Assembly (NCBI GenBank): GCA_021798095.1
Contig: JAJZYL010000006.1
Location: 1-19,244, forward strand
DNA length: 19,244 nucleotides
Source of the DNA: an archaeon
GTDB lineage: Archaea; Thermoproteota; Nitrososphaeria; Conexivisphaerales; UBA164
Reading direction: 5' to 3'
Made by a program: the position numbers and the translations under genes. Positions 6,099-13,466 of the stretch are shown piece after piece; position 1 is the first letter of the stretch; every line of letters begins with the position of its first letter. The notes under the pieces were generated by a model. It was not told the origin of the DNA, did not search any database, and saw nothing but the letters and a program-made list of their open reading frames with translations.

Positions 6099-6793
6099 AT
6101 AACCAGATAGAGAAGGACTGGCATGATGTAACAGAGGACGCTCAGGAGCTTGATGGACCTCTCAGGCCTTTTGATCATCAGTTCGATGCTTGACTGCATT
6201 TCCTTACCATCCTTAAACACCACCTTCTCAATATCCGCATCCCTGCGTCTCCAGTATTTTACATGCCTGCTCGGCGTTATTTCCAAAGAACCCAAGATGG
6301 AGGTCACTGCGAACAGGGCTAGAGCGCTTACCGTAATCACTTCGTGGCCAAGCATAAATCCGGCAAGCGATGGAAGCCCTCCCCAGGCGACTGAAAAGAA
6401 GAAGTCATTATGGGCGGCGCTAAACCTCGGATGGTTATATAATATTACAGCCAGCACTTCGATTATGCCTATTATCATCAGAGGCACGTTTGAGAGAATG
6501 ACCACCAGATAGCCTCCTAGGCCAGCCGCTACTATGAGGGACGCTGTCCCTACGATCTTGAGAACGGATGCCCTCCCCCTATCCATCAACCTGTGGGAGT
6601 ATGCTTCGTTGAGGTAATGGGCCGAAATGCCCAGGCCGAAGAAATATGCCACAAGCAGCAGGATATCGCTCATGATATCAGGGACCCCGGAGAGCACCAT
6701 CCCATCTATTATGAAACTGAATACTATGGCGGTGTAGGGAAGATAAAGCAGGTTGATGTAATCGTTATGGCCCATGAACCAGAATTCCTTCAA
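6077..6793 (-). CDS. UbiA-like polytopic membrane protein
   Basis: About 238 residues with seven to eight hydrophobic segments. The blocks AHYLNEAYSHRLMD (58-71) and LYNHPRFSAAHNDFFFSVAWGGLPSLAGF (parts of 118-146) resemble a conserved prokaryotic family of UbiA-related membrane proteins with a HxLDExxGRPL-type motif and a YN...H.D..F...WG..P.L block. The Asp-rich NDxxDxxxD motif of true UbiA prenyltransferases is not present, so prenyl transfer activity cannot be assumed. The start is TTG 6793, about 6 nt after a predicted transcription start (TATA 6821-6827). ATG 6775 would shorten it by six residues and has no SD. It follows the HTH-CBS gene by 115 nt, and its 3' end overlaps elp3 tail to tail. 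Confidence 0.68.
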   Translation of the reverse strand: MKEFWFMGHNDYINLLYLPYTAIVFSFIIDGMVLSGVPDIMSDILLLVAYFFGLGISAHYLNEAYSHRLMDRGRASVLKIVGTASLIVAAGLGGYLVVILSNVPLMIIGIIEVLAVILYNHPRFSAAHNDFFFSVAWGGLPSLAGFMLGHEVITVSALALFAVTSILGSLEITPSRHVKYWRRRDADIEKVVFKDGKEMQSSIELMIKRPERSIKLLSVLCYIMPVLLYLVIYSRLTI

Positions 6794-6820
6794 CTGTTCA
6801 ATCCCCCAACGTTGTTCCCC

Positions 6821-6827
6821 TTATTAA
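6821..6827 (-). promoter_or_regulatory. TATA box of the UbiA-like gene
   Basis: Minus-strand TTAATAA preceded by G; first T 34 nt before the TTG at 6793. Supports the TTG over the ATG 18 nt later. Confidence 0.4.
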
Positions 6828-6908
6828 CAATTTACGCGGCAGATGGCGAACCCCACTTATGCAGCAGGGCGCGCTGCGTACAATCAACTAAATTTCTCAT
6901 ATGATGGC

Positions 6909-7445
6909 TCACAGGCTCTTAAGGTAGTCCGACCTCGTTACTATTCCGGAAACCGACCCTCGATCATTGACGAGGATGACGGATAGATGTTTAAGCAGGT
7001 CCCTGGCTATGCGCGCAGGCATCTGGCCATCAACTATGATGAAATCATCGCTCAGGAAGTCCATTATGGGTTCTCCGCCGTTCTTTGCATCCAGGAGCTT
7101 CTTTTCGCCCACTATGCCAACCACCCTCCCAAATTTGTCCTTTACAGGCAACTGAGAGAACCCCCTCTCCAGCAGGACGCCCATCGCTTCCTTGACCTTC
7201 ATGGTCGGGTTGCCCCAGACTATTCCGGTATTTGCTATCTCTCGGACTGTCCTCCTGTCACCAGCCTTACTGGCTTCGAGAAAATCGAAGATCTTCTTAA
7301 TGGTCACATATGACCTGCAGGTTTTTCCCCCCTCTATCATGAGTATGGTCCTTTCCGGTATGTTCAATGCCCTTGAAAGCTGCTGGGTGCTTAACCCCAG
7401 TTCATTACGCATTTCCTTCAGCTCACTCAAATTGGGCAGCATCAT
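6909..7445 (-). CDS. XRE-type HTH regulator with paired CBS domains
   Basis: 178 residues. Residues 6-60 form a Cro/XRE-like helix-turn-helix (LSTQQLSRALNIPERTILMIEGGK). Residues 70-120 (NPTMKVKEAMGVLLERGFSQLPV, GRVVGIV) and 125-176 (MDFLSDDFIIVDG, SGIVTRSDYL) are two CBS repeats, which in this family usually bind adenine nucleotides or SAM. A ligand-sensing transcription factor is likely. Two consecutive ATGs begin the frame; TATA (7463-7471) places the transcript start at the codon, so leaderless. Divergent from gatD across 179 nt, making the gatDE operon or itself a plausible target, but no operator was identified. Confidence 0.88.
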   Translation of the reverse strand: MMLPNLSELKEMRNELGLSTQQLSRALNIPERTILMIEGGKTCRSYVTIKKIFDFLEASKAGDRRTVREIANTGIVWGNPTMKVKEAMGVLLERGFSQLPVKDKFGRVVGIVGEKKLLDAKNGGEPIMDFLSDDFIIVDGQMPARIARDLLKHLSVILVNDRGSVSGIVTRSDYLKSL

Positions 7446-7462
7446 TCCAAATGTACCCGGTT

Positions 7463-7471
7463 AATATATAA
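7463..7471 (-). promoter_or_regulatory. TATA box of the HTH-CBS gene
   Basis: Minus-strand TTATATATT, first T 26 nt before the ATG at 7445. One of the best TATA matches in the window. Confidence 0.6.
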
Positions 7472-7593
7472 GCGTTTTATAGCGGCTCAGCTATAGGATG
7501 ATGACCCGGAGAATGCCGTAACTGGTGGCCATCGGCCGGCGTATGCCCGGGAAAAGGACTCGTGAGGGGAAAGACGGCTGGATAGCGATATGG

Positions 7594-7601
7594 TTAAAAG
7601 G
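7594..7601 (+). promoter_or_regulatory. TATA box of gatDE
   Basis: TTAAAAGG, first T 31 nt before the TTG start of gatD; GATATATC follows at once. No SD is present. The 179-nt intergenic region with the HTH-CBS gene also holds a GGCTCAGCTATAGG stretch (7484-7497) with no assigned role. Confidence 0.5.
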
Positions 7602-7624
7602 ATATATCCCATAGAACGGGGTCA

Positions 7625-8896
7625 TTGAATACAATCGATTTTAAACCGGGCGATCTTGTCAGGATCAAGGTAAAGAGCCAATCTTACGAAGGACTGGTCA
7701 TGCCAAGGACCCAGTATGAAGGGCCGGGACACATAACAATCAAGTTGAAGAACGGCTACAATATAGGCCTGTCGCTGGACAGGATACTGGAATCCAGTAT
7801 AATCAAGCACAGCGATGAAGCCAAGGGCAGCGAAGCCACGGTAATCCCCCGTGAGGGCGGCCAAGTTCACGGTGATATACTCCTGTTAAGCACCGGCGGG
7901 ACAATAGCAAGCAGGGTTGATTACAGGACCGGGGCCGTCAAGCCCGCATTTTCTTCAAAGGAGTTAGCGGCGCTTATACCGGAGCTTGGGTCCATAGCTT
8001 CCTTTTCAATAAGGTCGCTCATGAGCGTTCTGAGCGAGAACATCAGGCCATCGGACTGGACTGTGATGGCCAAGGCGGTGCAGGAGGCCTTCCTGGCCGG
8101 GTTCAGGGGTGTGGTTATAGCCCACGGAACGGATACCATGCACTACACCGCCGCGGCGCTTTCCTTCGCACTTGAAAATCCGCCAGGGCCGGTAGTGCTG
8201 GTGGGCTCACAGAGGTCCTCTGATCGCCCATCATCAGATGCTACGACCAACCTTATTGCCGCCTTCAAATTCGCTTCATCTTCACGGTCAAGGGGGGTGT
8301 TCATTGCCATGCATTCTGGACTGAGCGATGATTCCATTGCCATCCATCTGGGCGTCCGTGTTAGAAAGAACCATACCAGCCGAAGAAACGCATTTCACTC
8401 GATCAATAGGCGGCCCGTAGCCTATATCAGGAACCTTGCCCTTAACGAAAACACGGTAATAGGGGGTAAGGGGGAATTCATCGTCAGGCCTAACTTCGAT
8501 GATCGTGTAGCTCTGGTGAAGTTCTTCCCTGGCATGAAAGGGAGTTACTTTAAATCCCTGGTGGACGAGGGCGTCAGGGCCATAATAATTGAGGGCGGCG
8601 GGTTAGGCCACGTTTCTGAAGACCTTATCCAGCCCATAACGGAAGGGATCAAGAAAGGGGTATTCTTTGGGATGACATCCCAGTGTATCTGGGGGTCGGT
8701 GAACTTGAACGTGTATGAAACCGGGCGTGACCTGGTGTCCGCCGGTGTGGTTCCGCTGGGCGATATGCTTTCTGAAGTGGCGCTGGCAAAATCCATGTGG
8801 GTGCTGGGCAATGGGCTCAACGCCACAGGACAAATGCCATTGGACCTTCGAGGAGAGGTCTCCGGAAGGAGGTGGTTGTCAGTTGAGCAGGATTAG
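7625..8896 (+). CDS. gatD: Glu-tRNA(Gln) amidotransferase subunit D
   Basis: Glutaminase/asparaginase-like subunit of the archaeal GatDE enzyme; it releases ammonia that GatE uses to convert Glu-tRNA(Gln) to Gln-tRNA(Gln). 423 residues. Residues 1-60 are the GatD-specific beta-barrel (GDLVRIKVKSQSYEGLV). The rest is an L-asparaginase fold with LLSTGGTIASRVDYRTGAV (T93), the catalytic pair in AHGTDTMHYTAAAL (T169, D170) and GSQRSSDRPSSDATTNL. The start is TTG 7625, the first in-frame start after the predicted transcript start. The end overlaps gatE by 14 nt. The extra N-terminal domain separates it from plain asparaginase. Confidence 0.96.
   Translation: MNTIDFKPGDLVRIKVKSQSYEGLVMPRTQYEGPGHITIKLKNGYNIGLSLDRILESSIIKHSDEAKGSEATVIPREGGQVHGDILLLSTGGTIASRVDYRTGAVKPAFSSKELAALIPELGSIASFSIRSLMSVLSENIRPSDWTVMAKAVQEAFLAGFRGVVIAHGTDTMHYTAAALSFALENPPGPVVLVGSQRSSDRPSSDATTNLIAAFKFASSSRSRGVFIAMHSGLSDDSIAIHLGVRVRKNHTSRRNAFHSINRRPVAYIRNLALNENTVIGGKGEFIVRPNFDDRVALVKFFPGMKGSYFKSLVDEGVRAIIIEGGGLGHVSEDLIQPITEGIKKGVFFGMTSQCIWGSVNLNVYETGRDLVSAGVVPLGDMLSEVALAKSMWVLGNGLNATGQMPLDLRGEVSGRRWLSVEQD
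8868..8875 (+). promoter_or_regulatory. Shine-Dalgarno site of gatE
   Basis: GGAGGTGG inside the end of gatD, 7 nt before TTG 8883. It selects this TTG as the gatE start and rules out the long upstream extension of the frame. Confidence 0.8.
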
Positions 8897-10706
8897 GGTA
8901 GGGCTGGAAATACACCTTCAGCTAAACACGCAACACAAGCTGTTCTGCAACTGCCCAGATCCGCAGGCAGGGCAGGGAAGAGTTGAATTCAGGAGGGTGC
9001 TCCGTGCTACCGCTGGGGAACTCGGGACCCTGGACCCAGCGGCAGAGTTTGAAATGAGAAAGAACGTAGTCATAGATTATGTAAGTGAAGAGGGAAGCAG
9101 CTGTCTGGTGGAGGCTGATGAAGAGCCGCCACACCCCCTCAATGAGGAGGCGCTGAGGACAGCGATAATAACCGCCAATATCTTTCAGTCCGATATCATG
9201 GACGAAATTCACGTCATGCGCAAGACGGTTATAGATGGCTCCAACACGGCCGGCTTCCAGAGGACTGCAGTAGTAGCCCTTGGAGGCGCGTTTGGATACA
9301 AGGGCACATCGGTTGGCGTCCAATCAATATGCCTTGAAGAGGATGCTGCGAGGCTGATCGAAAGGACCGCTGCAGGTCCAAAATACGATCTGGACAGGCT
9401 GGGCATCCCACTGGTGGAGATCGCGCTCGAGCCGGTGGAAATGAAATCTGATGATGTACAATCAATGGCTGAATCTCTGGGTCGGACGCTTAAACTGACG
9501 GGGCTGTTTGCAAGCGGCCTAGGAACCATAAGGCAGGACGTTAACGTTTCTGTAGGCGAAAGCGGCATTGTAGAGGTCAAAGGGGTGCAGAAGCTTGAAA
9601 CTATAAGCAAGGTCATATCATATGAACAAGGGAGGCAGCTGTGGCTGGTAGAGCTTGCCGAAATACTGAAGCAGAGAGCGGTATCGGAGAAGGACTTTGA
9701 AGGGGAGCCCCTCGACATAACCGATACGCTGGGGGAAGGGGTTAAGGGAAACCTAAGGGCGTTCTGCCTCAGGGCGCCCGGCTTCTCAGGCCTCCTGAAG
9801 AGGGAAACGGTTAAGGATGGAAGACTAGGCAAGGACCTGGCGGATATCTCCAGGTTCATGGGGTTCAACGGCGTCATTCATTCTGATGAGCTGCCGGCTT
9901 ATAACATAGATGAGGCCGCCATGGAAAGGATATCTGCGGCAATGGGCATGAAGGACGGCGATGCTTATATCATTTTGAAGGGGGAAAGGGAGGCCGCCAT
10001 CAGCTGTCTTAAGAGCCTTAGGGCAAGGCTTATGATGGCGCTCAGGGGCCCTCCATCGGAAACCAGAATGGCGATGGCCGATGGTTCGACACGGTTCCTC
10101 AGGCCAAGGCCCGGGTCCTCCAGGATGTATCCGGAGACCGACATACCTACAACTGTAGTTTCAGAGGCTATGAAACGGGAATTCAGCCTGCAGATAAAGG
10201 ACTGGGACCAGACCGTCAAGGAGTTCATGGAAAAATATCAGTTATCCAGGGACCTGGCCGTGAACGTCCTTGACTCCGATTATCTGAACTGGTTCACCGA
10301 GGCGATGGATAGATATGATATGCCTCCCTCGATAGTGGCCGCAACGCTCACGGAGGTAGCCATAATGCTCAGGCGTGAGGGGCTTGGCCAGCTGCAAAGG
10401 GATAGTGTATTTGAGGTATTTGACCTGCTGCATAAGGGGTCGATAGGAAAGGAGGCAATTGCCGAGATACTGCGCATTTCTCTAAAGGATGGCCTGTCGG
10501 TTGGGGATTCCATCAAAAGGTTAGGGCTAACCGGTATCTCAACCGACGATCTGCGGGCCATCATATCCGAGGAGCTGGAAAAGCTTAAGGGAATGGACAA
10601 CAAAAAGGCGTACGGAATTCTGATGGGCAGGGTCATGGAGCGCGTTCGAGGGAAGATAGATGGTAGCATTGTGAACGAAGAGGTAAAGAGGAAACTCGGC
10701 ATCTGA
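8883..10706 (+). CDS. gatE: Glu-tRNA(Gln) amidotransferase subunit E
   Basis: Archaeal tRNA-dependent amidotransferase that binds and phosphorylates Glu-tRNA(Gln) and accepts ammonia from GatD. From TTG 8883 it has 607 residues, near the usual length. It opens with RVGLEIHLQLNTQHKLFCNCP, continues with MRKTVIDGSNTAGFQRT, LGGAFGYKG, DRLGIPLVEIALEP and GLGTIRQDVNVSV of the GatB/E cradle, then the AspRS-like insertion (about 270-390) that distinguishes GatE from GatB, and a helical YqeY-like tail (about 470-607). The frame is open further upstream to 8715, but that part lies antisense-in-frame-shift to gatD coding and lacks homology. Ends 2 nt from the convergent DUF131 gene. Confidence 0.96.
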   Translation: MSRIRVGLEIHLQLNTQHKLFCNCPDPQAGQGRVEFRRVLRATAGELGTLDPAAEFEMRKNVVIDYVSEEGSSCLVEADEEPPHPLNEEALRTAIITANIFQSDIMDEIHVMRKTVIDGSNTAGFQRTAVVALGGAFGYKGTSVGVQSICLEEDAARLIERTAAGPKYDLDRLGIPLVEIALEPVEMKSDDVQSMAESLGRTLKLTGLFASGLGTIRQDVNVSVGESGIVEVKGVQKLETISKVISYEQGRQLWLVELAEILKQRAVSEKDFEGEPLDITDTLGEGVKGNLRAFCLRAPGFSGLLKRETVKDGRLGKDLADISRFMGFNGVIHSDELPAYNIDEAAMERISAAMGMKDGDAYIILKGEREAAISCLKSLRARLMMALRGPPSETRMAMADGSTRFLRPRPGSSRMYPETDIPTTVVSEAMKREFSLQIKDWDQTVKEFMEKYQLSRDLAVNVLDSDYLNWFTEAMDRYDMPPSIVAATLTEVAIMLRREGLGQLQRDSVFEVFDLLHKGSIGKEAIAEILRISLKDGLSVGDSIKRLGLTGISTDDLRAIISEELEKLKGMDNKKAYGILMGRVMERVRGKIDGSIVNEEVKRKLGI

Positions 10707-10708
10707 TG

Positions 10709-10954
10709 TCAATCCGAGCGCCTGAAGCCGAAGATGGAGATCACAAGCATTATCAGGAAGATGAGCAACGCCAGCACTATAATGGGATAGACCAACCCGT
10801 TATCCTTACCGAAGACGATGATTATGGGAATTGGAAATACAAAGAACGCGCCCCCTACGCTCGCGCCGCCACTTATTGAACCTATAAAGACCAGTACGAC
10901 GCCGGCTATGATAAGCATGAAACCAAACAACAGCAGGAGGGGGCGCAGCCGCAC
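10709..10954 (-). CDS. DUF131 (TIGR00304-type) small membrane protein
   Basis: 81 residues with two hydrophobic helices (about 5-27 and 55-75) flanking the family signature GGAFFVFPIPIIIVFGKD. Widespread in archaea and uncharacterised. The start is GTG at 10954, with a TATA box 28 nt upstream and no SD. The short Arg-rich N-terminus and FGFRRSD C-terminus suggest both ends face the cytoplasm. Convergent with gatE with a 2-nt gap, so the two messages probably overlap at their 3' ends. Confidence 0.85.
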   Translation of the reverse strand: MRLRPLLLLFGFMLIIAGVVLVFIGSISGGASVGGAFFVFPIPIIIVFGKDNGLVYPIIVLALLIFLIMLVISIFGFRRSD

Positions 10955-10978
10955 GTGTAAAAGGACCGATATACCTGC

Positions 10979-10984
10979 TTAAAT
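10979..10984 (-). promoter_or_regulatory. TATA box of the DUF131 gene
   Basis: Minus-strand ATTTAA(G); first T of TTAAG 28 nt before GTG 10954. Confidence 0.5.
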
Positions 10985-11078
10985 CCTTATCCGCACCAGC
11001 CTGAGTTTCATTGATGTAATGGGTATGACCATATGAAAAGATATTACAAACCGAAGCGACGAAAGATATTTAAGCTAA

Positions 11079-11086
11079 TTTAAAGA
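11079..11086 (+). promoter_or_regulatory. TATA box of the 11105 gene
   Basis: TTTAAAGA; first T of TTAAAG 25 nt before TTG 11105. Another box, TATTTAAG at 11067-11074, would fit a start at ATG 11090 less well (23 nt). Confidence 0.4.
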
Positions 11087-11104
11087 AGGATGCATCGATG
11101 TAGT

Positions 11105-11533
11105 TTGAGTAAAGATCAAGCCTTGGGCGCCCTTATAATGATTGCAAGCATAATAGTGATAATATTTTATGCGTTTGTTGATATCTACTTTCCGTTGATA
11201 GTCCTTCAGATAACCGCGTTCATAGCGATTGCAGCGGTACTGGTGATTCTGGCGTGGATAGGCTACACTCTTATGACCACCCCAGCGCCGAAGCCTATTG
11301 CAGAAGAGCCAGCCAAACCGGCCGACGCTACAGGACAGGCCGGTGCGGCCACTACCGTTGTCACATCCGAAACACAATCAAGCGCGACCGCTACCCCACC
11401 AGAACAGCCAAGCACAACGGCATCAATACCTGCAAATAATACAACGAGCCAGCCGGTTGAAAATGCAGCGGCTGCACCAAAACAGCGTGCGTCAAGGAAA
11501 CAGAAGGCGCAGCAGCAAAAGGATGAAAGCTAG
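11105..11533 (+). CDS. Conserved archaeal membrane protein with disordered tail
   Basis: Two closely spaced membrane helices (about 6-30 and 36-58) in a block SKDQALGALIMIASII ... VLQITAFIAIAAVLVILAWIGYTL that resembles an archaeal family of unknown function whose members start MSK/MTK. That resemblance, plus TATA spacing, is why TTG 11105 is chosen; ATG 11090 would add five residues. After residue 60 the protein is a low-complexity Pro/Ala/Thr/Gln region of about 65 residues, ending in a basic stretch (KQRASRKQKAQQQKDES). The tail is probably disordered; on which side of the membrane it lies cannot be told. It precedes nfo by 63 nt. Confidence 0.75.
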   Translation: MSKDQALGALIMIASIIVIIFYAFVDIYFPLIVLQITAFIAIAAVLVILAWIGYTLMTTPAPKPIAEEPAKPADATGQAGAATTVVTSETQSSATATPPEQPSTTASIPANNTTSQPVENAAAAPKQRASRKQKAQQQKDES

Positions 11534-11534
11534 A

Positions 11535-11541
11535 TTTAAAC
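11535..11541 (+). promoter_or_regulatory. Possible TATA box of nfo
   Basis: TTTAAAC just after the upstream stop codon. It predicts a start near 11564 and a 33-nt leader without an obvious SD. Co-transcription with the 11105 gene is the alternative. Confidence 0.35.
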
Positions 11542-11596
11542 CGGCGAACACAGATCAGGGGAAAGACATTTCAGGAACGGATGTGCCTGGTCGCAT

Positions 11597-12433
11597 ATGA
11601 AAGCTACCATCGGTGCGCATCTTCCAATTGCAGGCGGTATAGACAGTTCGATAGATAGGGCTGATGAATTAGGGTTCAAAACGTTTCAGATCTTCACCAG
11701 ATCCCCCAGGGGATGGGGGTACCCGCCAATTAACGGCGCTGATGAATTTAAAAGAAAGAGGGGGGACCGATTTGTTTCGATAAATTCGCACATGCCATAT
11801 CTGCCCAATATGGCTTCACCAAGGGATGACGTATTTGAGAAGTCGATAGCTTCGCTTTCCGAAGAGATCAGGCGGGCTGAGCAGTTGCAGCTTGACTTTA
11901 TAGTTGCGCACGTAGGCAGCCATCTAGGCAAGGGAATTGACTACGGTAAAAGGCGGGTAGTTACCTGTCTAAGGAAGGCCCTCGGCTCCATGACGGGAGG
12001 TATGATGGTTTTGCTTGAAAATATGGCCGGACAGGCCAATAGCGTGGGGTCCAGGTTCGAGGATATAGGGTGGATAATCAATGAGGTTGGGGATGAACGT
12101 GTAGGGCTGGTGCTGGATACATGTCATGCTTACGCTGCTGGCTACGATCTGGCCCTAGAAAAAGGGCTTTTAAGCATGATAGAGGACATCGACAGGTTCA
12201 TTGGGCTAAAGCGGTTCAGGTTGATTCACCTTAATGATTCCATGAAAGGGCTTGGATCAGGCCTTGATAGACATGCCAGGATCGGGAGGGGTTTCATAGG
12301 AAGGAAGGGGTTCGGGGTATTTCTTAACAATGAAATAATACAGCAGAGGCCCATGATACTGGAGACGCCGGTGTCAGATTACCACGAATATATCGACGAA
12401 AAGAGGACGGCCGAGGAGCTTGTGCTTAAATAG
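11597..12433 (+). CDS. nfo: Endonuclease IV (AP endonuclease)
   Basis: Cleaves DNA 5' of abasic sites in base excision repair; TIM barrel with three metal ions. 278 residues, normal length. All nine expected metal ligands can be placed: H65 (NSHMPYLPN), H105 (VAHVGSH), E141 (LLENMAG), D174 and H177 (LDTCHAYAAG), H211 (LIHLNDS), D224 and H226 (DRHARIGRG) and E256 (LETP). The start ATG at 11597 leads directly into KATIGAHLPIAGG, the usual N-terminus. No in-frame start exists upstream for at least 30 nt. Confidence 0.97.
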   Translation: MKATIGAHLPIAGGIDSSIDRADELGFKTFQIFTRSPRGWGYPPINGADEFKRKRGDRFVSINSHMPYLPNMASPRDDVFEKSIASLSEEIRRAEQLQLDFIVAHVGSHLGKGIDYGKRRVVTCLRKALGSMTGGMMVLLENMAGQANSVGSRFEDIGWIINEVGDERVGLVLDTCHAYAAGYDLALEKGLLSMIEDIDRFIGLKRFRLIHLNDSMKGLGSGLDRHARIGRGFIGRKGFGVFLNNEIIQQRPMILETPVSDYHEYIDEKRTAEELVLK

Positions 12434-12460
12434 ATCAAATCATGCTGTATAATCGAATAG

Positions 12461-12468
12461 TATATTAG
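12461..12468 (+). promoter_or_regulatory. TATA box of the 12491 gene
   Basis: TATATTAG, first T 30 nt before the ATG at 12491; no SD, so leaderless. Confidence 0.5.
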
Positions 12469-12490
12469 CAGCTGATGGGACGCTCCTTAC

Positions 12491-13144
12491 ATGCTGGTTG
12501 AGCAGTCTCTTGCCCTGTTTTCAACAGGCCTGATCTTCGTGTTGAGCGCCATCCTGGCCGCCTATCTGACGATGAATTACGTTGCGAAGAAGACACGGAG
12601 CCTTTTATACTGGAGCGCTGGGATGTGGGTATTTGCGATCAGCGTGATGCTGGAGATAGTATTTGCCCTTGGAATATACAGCCAGCCGTTGATAAAATCA
12701 TATCTGTTCTTGGTCTCCTTGCTTGTCGAACTTCTAGCGCTTGGCTCTATCCAGCTAGTCGGCTCCAGAGCGATAAGGTATTCGTATTATATATTTACCG
12801 TACTGTCGACCATTGCGGCTCTCTACTTTGTAGCCATTTCATATATAGGCGATATCATAACCGGCTATGTCGTCTTCGGGCTGCTACCATTATCGGTCAC
12901 ACTGGTATCTTCGATAATCACATTCCCAGCTGCCGTGGTCCTAGTGGCCGTTGCCGCGGTCAGCTACTGGAGAACTCATTCAAAGAAGATGCTTTCCATT
13001 ATAGCTGGAACGGTGGTTGTAAGCATAGCAGGGACGCTATATATAGTTCAATTCCCTGCGTTCCTTTATTATGCGGAATTTATCGGTATACTGCTTCTCT
13101 GGCTGGGCTTCTTCTCCCGCAAGAAGAAGGGTCCAAGCGCATAA
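12491..13144 (+). CDS. Seven-helix membrane protein of unknown function
   Basis: 217 residues, almost wholly hydrophobic, with about seven membrane helices and a basic C-terminal tail (FFSRKKKGPSA). The block LLYWSAGMWVFAISVMLEIVFALG followed by YLFLVSLLVELLALGSIQLVG (split from about 38-88) resembles an uncharacterised family of seven-helix proteins found in bacteria and archaea with W/F-rich first helices. No catalytic motif, no retinal lysine pattern and no kinase domain were seen. It lies 57 nt after nfo with its own TATA box. Function unknown. Confidence 0.8.
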   Translation: MLVEQSLALFSTGLIFVLSAILAAYLTMNYVAKKTRSLLYWSAGMWVFAISVMLEIVFALGIYSQPLIKSYLFLVSLLVELLALGSIQLVGSRAIRYSYYIFTVLSTIAALYFVAISYIGDIITGYVVFGLLPLSVTLVSSIITFPAAVVLVAVAAVSYWRTHSKKMLSIIAGTVVVSIAGTLYIVQFPAFLYYAEFIGILLLWLGFFSRKKKGPSA

Positions 13145-13466
13145 GCCCCTCTGAGGACTGTACATCGATGGATTCATCGGTCATGGGTTGCTTCCCGATT
13201 CGATAAATTGTTCCTTCTTATGGTGATCCTCGAAGTACTGCCCCTTTATGTACCTGCCCATCTCATCTAACCTTCAGTAAATGGACGCGCATGGAATTAT
13301 ACCGCGATATAAAAAATGAAATTTAGAAAAGCGTGCTTTTATACATCAAGCATCGGCGCGATCTCGGGGGCGGAATGCCGTTGTTATTAATGCACGTAAT
13401 GATGCCCTGCATCCCTTGAGAAATATATGTACCGCACGCTTATGTTTTACCGCTGCCTCCAAATCC
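13145..13466. other. 322-nt intergenic gap between tail-to-tail genes
   Basis: The gap separates genes converging from both sides. It holds a candidate 26-residue ORF (13181-13261, minus), AT-rich boxes on both strands (TTTATATC minus at 13306-13313; TTTATAC plus at 13338-13344; TATATGT plus at 13424-13430) and an 8-bp perfect inverted repeat AAGCGTGC (13329-13336) / GCACGCTT (13434-13441). No T-run terminator, tRNA or long ORF was seen. Confidence 0.5.
13181..13261 (-). CDS. Candidate 26-residue charged microprotein
   Basis: ORF from ATG 13261 to TGA 13181-13183, product beginning MGRYIKGQYFEDHHKKEQF. It is unusually charged and aromatic for a chance ORF, and a TATA-like TATAATTC (13294-13301, minus) would put the transcript start about 12 nt before the ATG. 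No family recognised; chance is a serious alternative. Confidence 0.22.
   Translation of the reverse strand: MGRYIKGQYFEDHHKKEQFIESGSNP

Noticed and set aside
8715..8882. Upstream extension of gatE to ATG 8715
   Set aside because: Lies wholly within gatD in another frame, lacks GatE similarity, and a strong SD selects TTG 8883.
9209..9877. 222-codon open frame antisense to gatE
   Set aside because: Ser/Pro/Leu-rich composition typical of an antisense shadow of a G/C-rich-third-position gene; gatE on the plus strand is certain.
12491..13144. Rhodopsin-like protein because of seven helices
   Set aside because: The last helix has no lysine in a retinal-binding context and no opsin motif is visible.
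12625..13206. 193-codon plus-strand frame overlapping the seven-helix membrane gene
   Set aside because: Out of frame with a clear membrane protein with start, promoter and family resemblance; composition is not protein-like.
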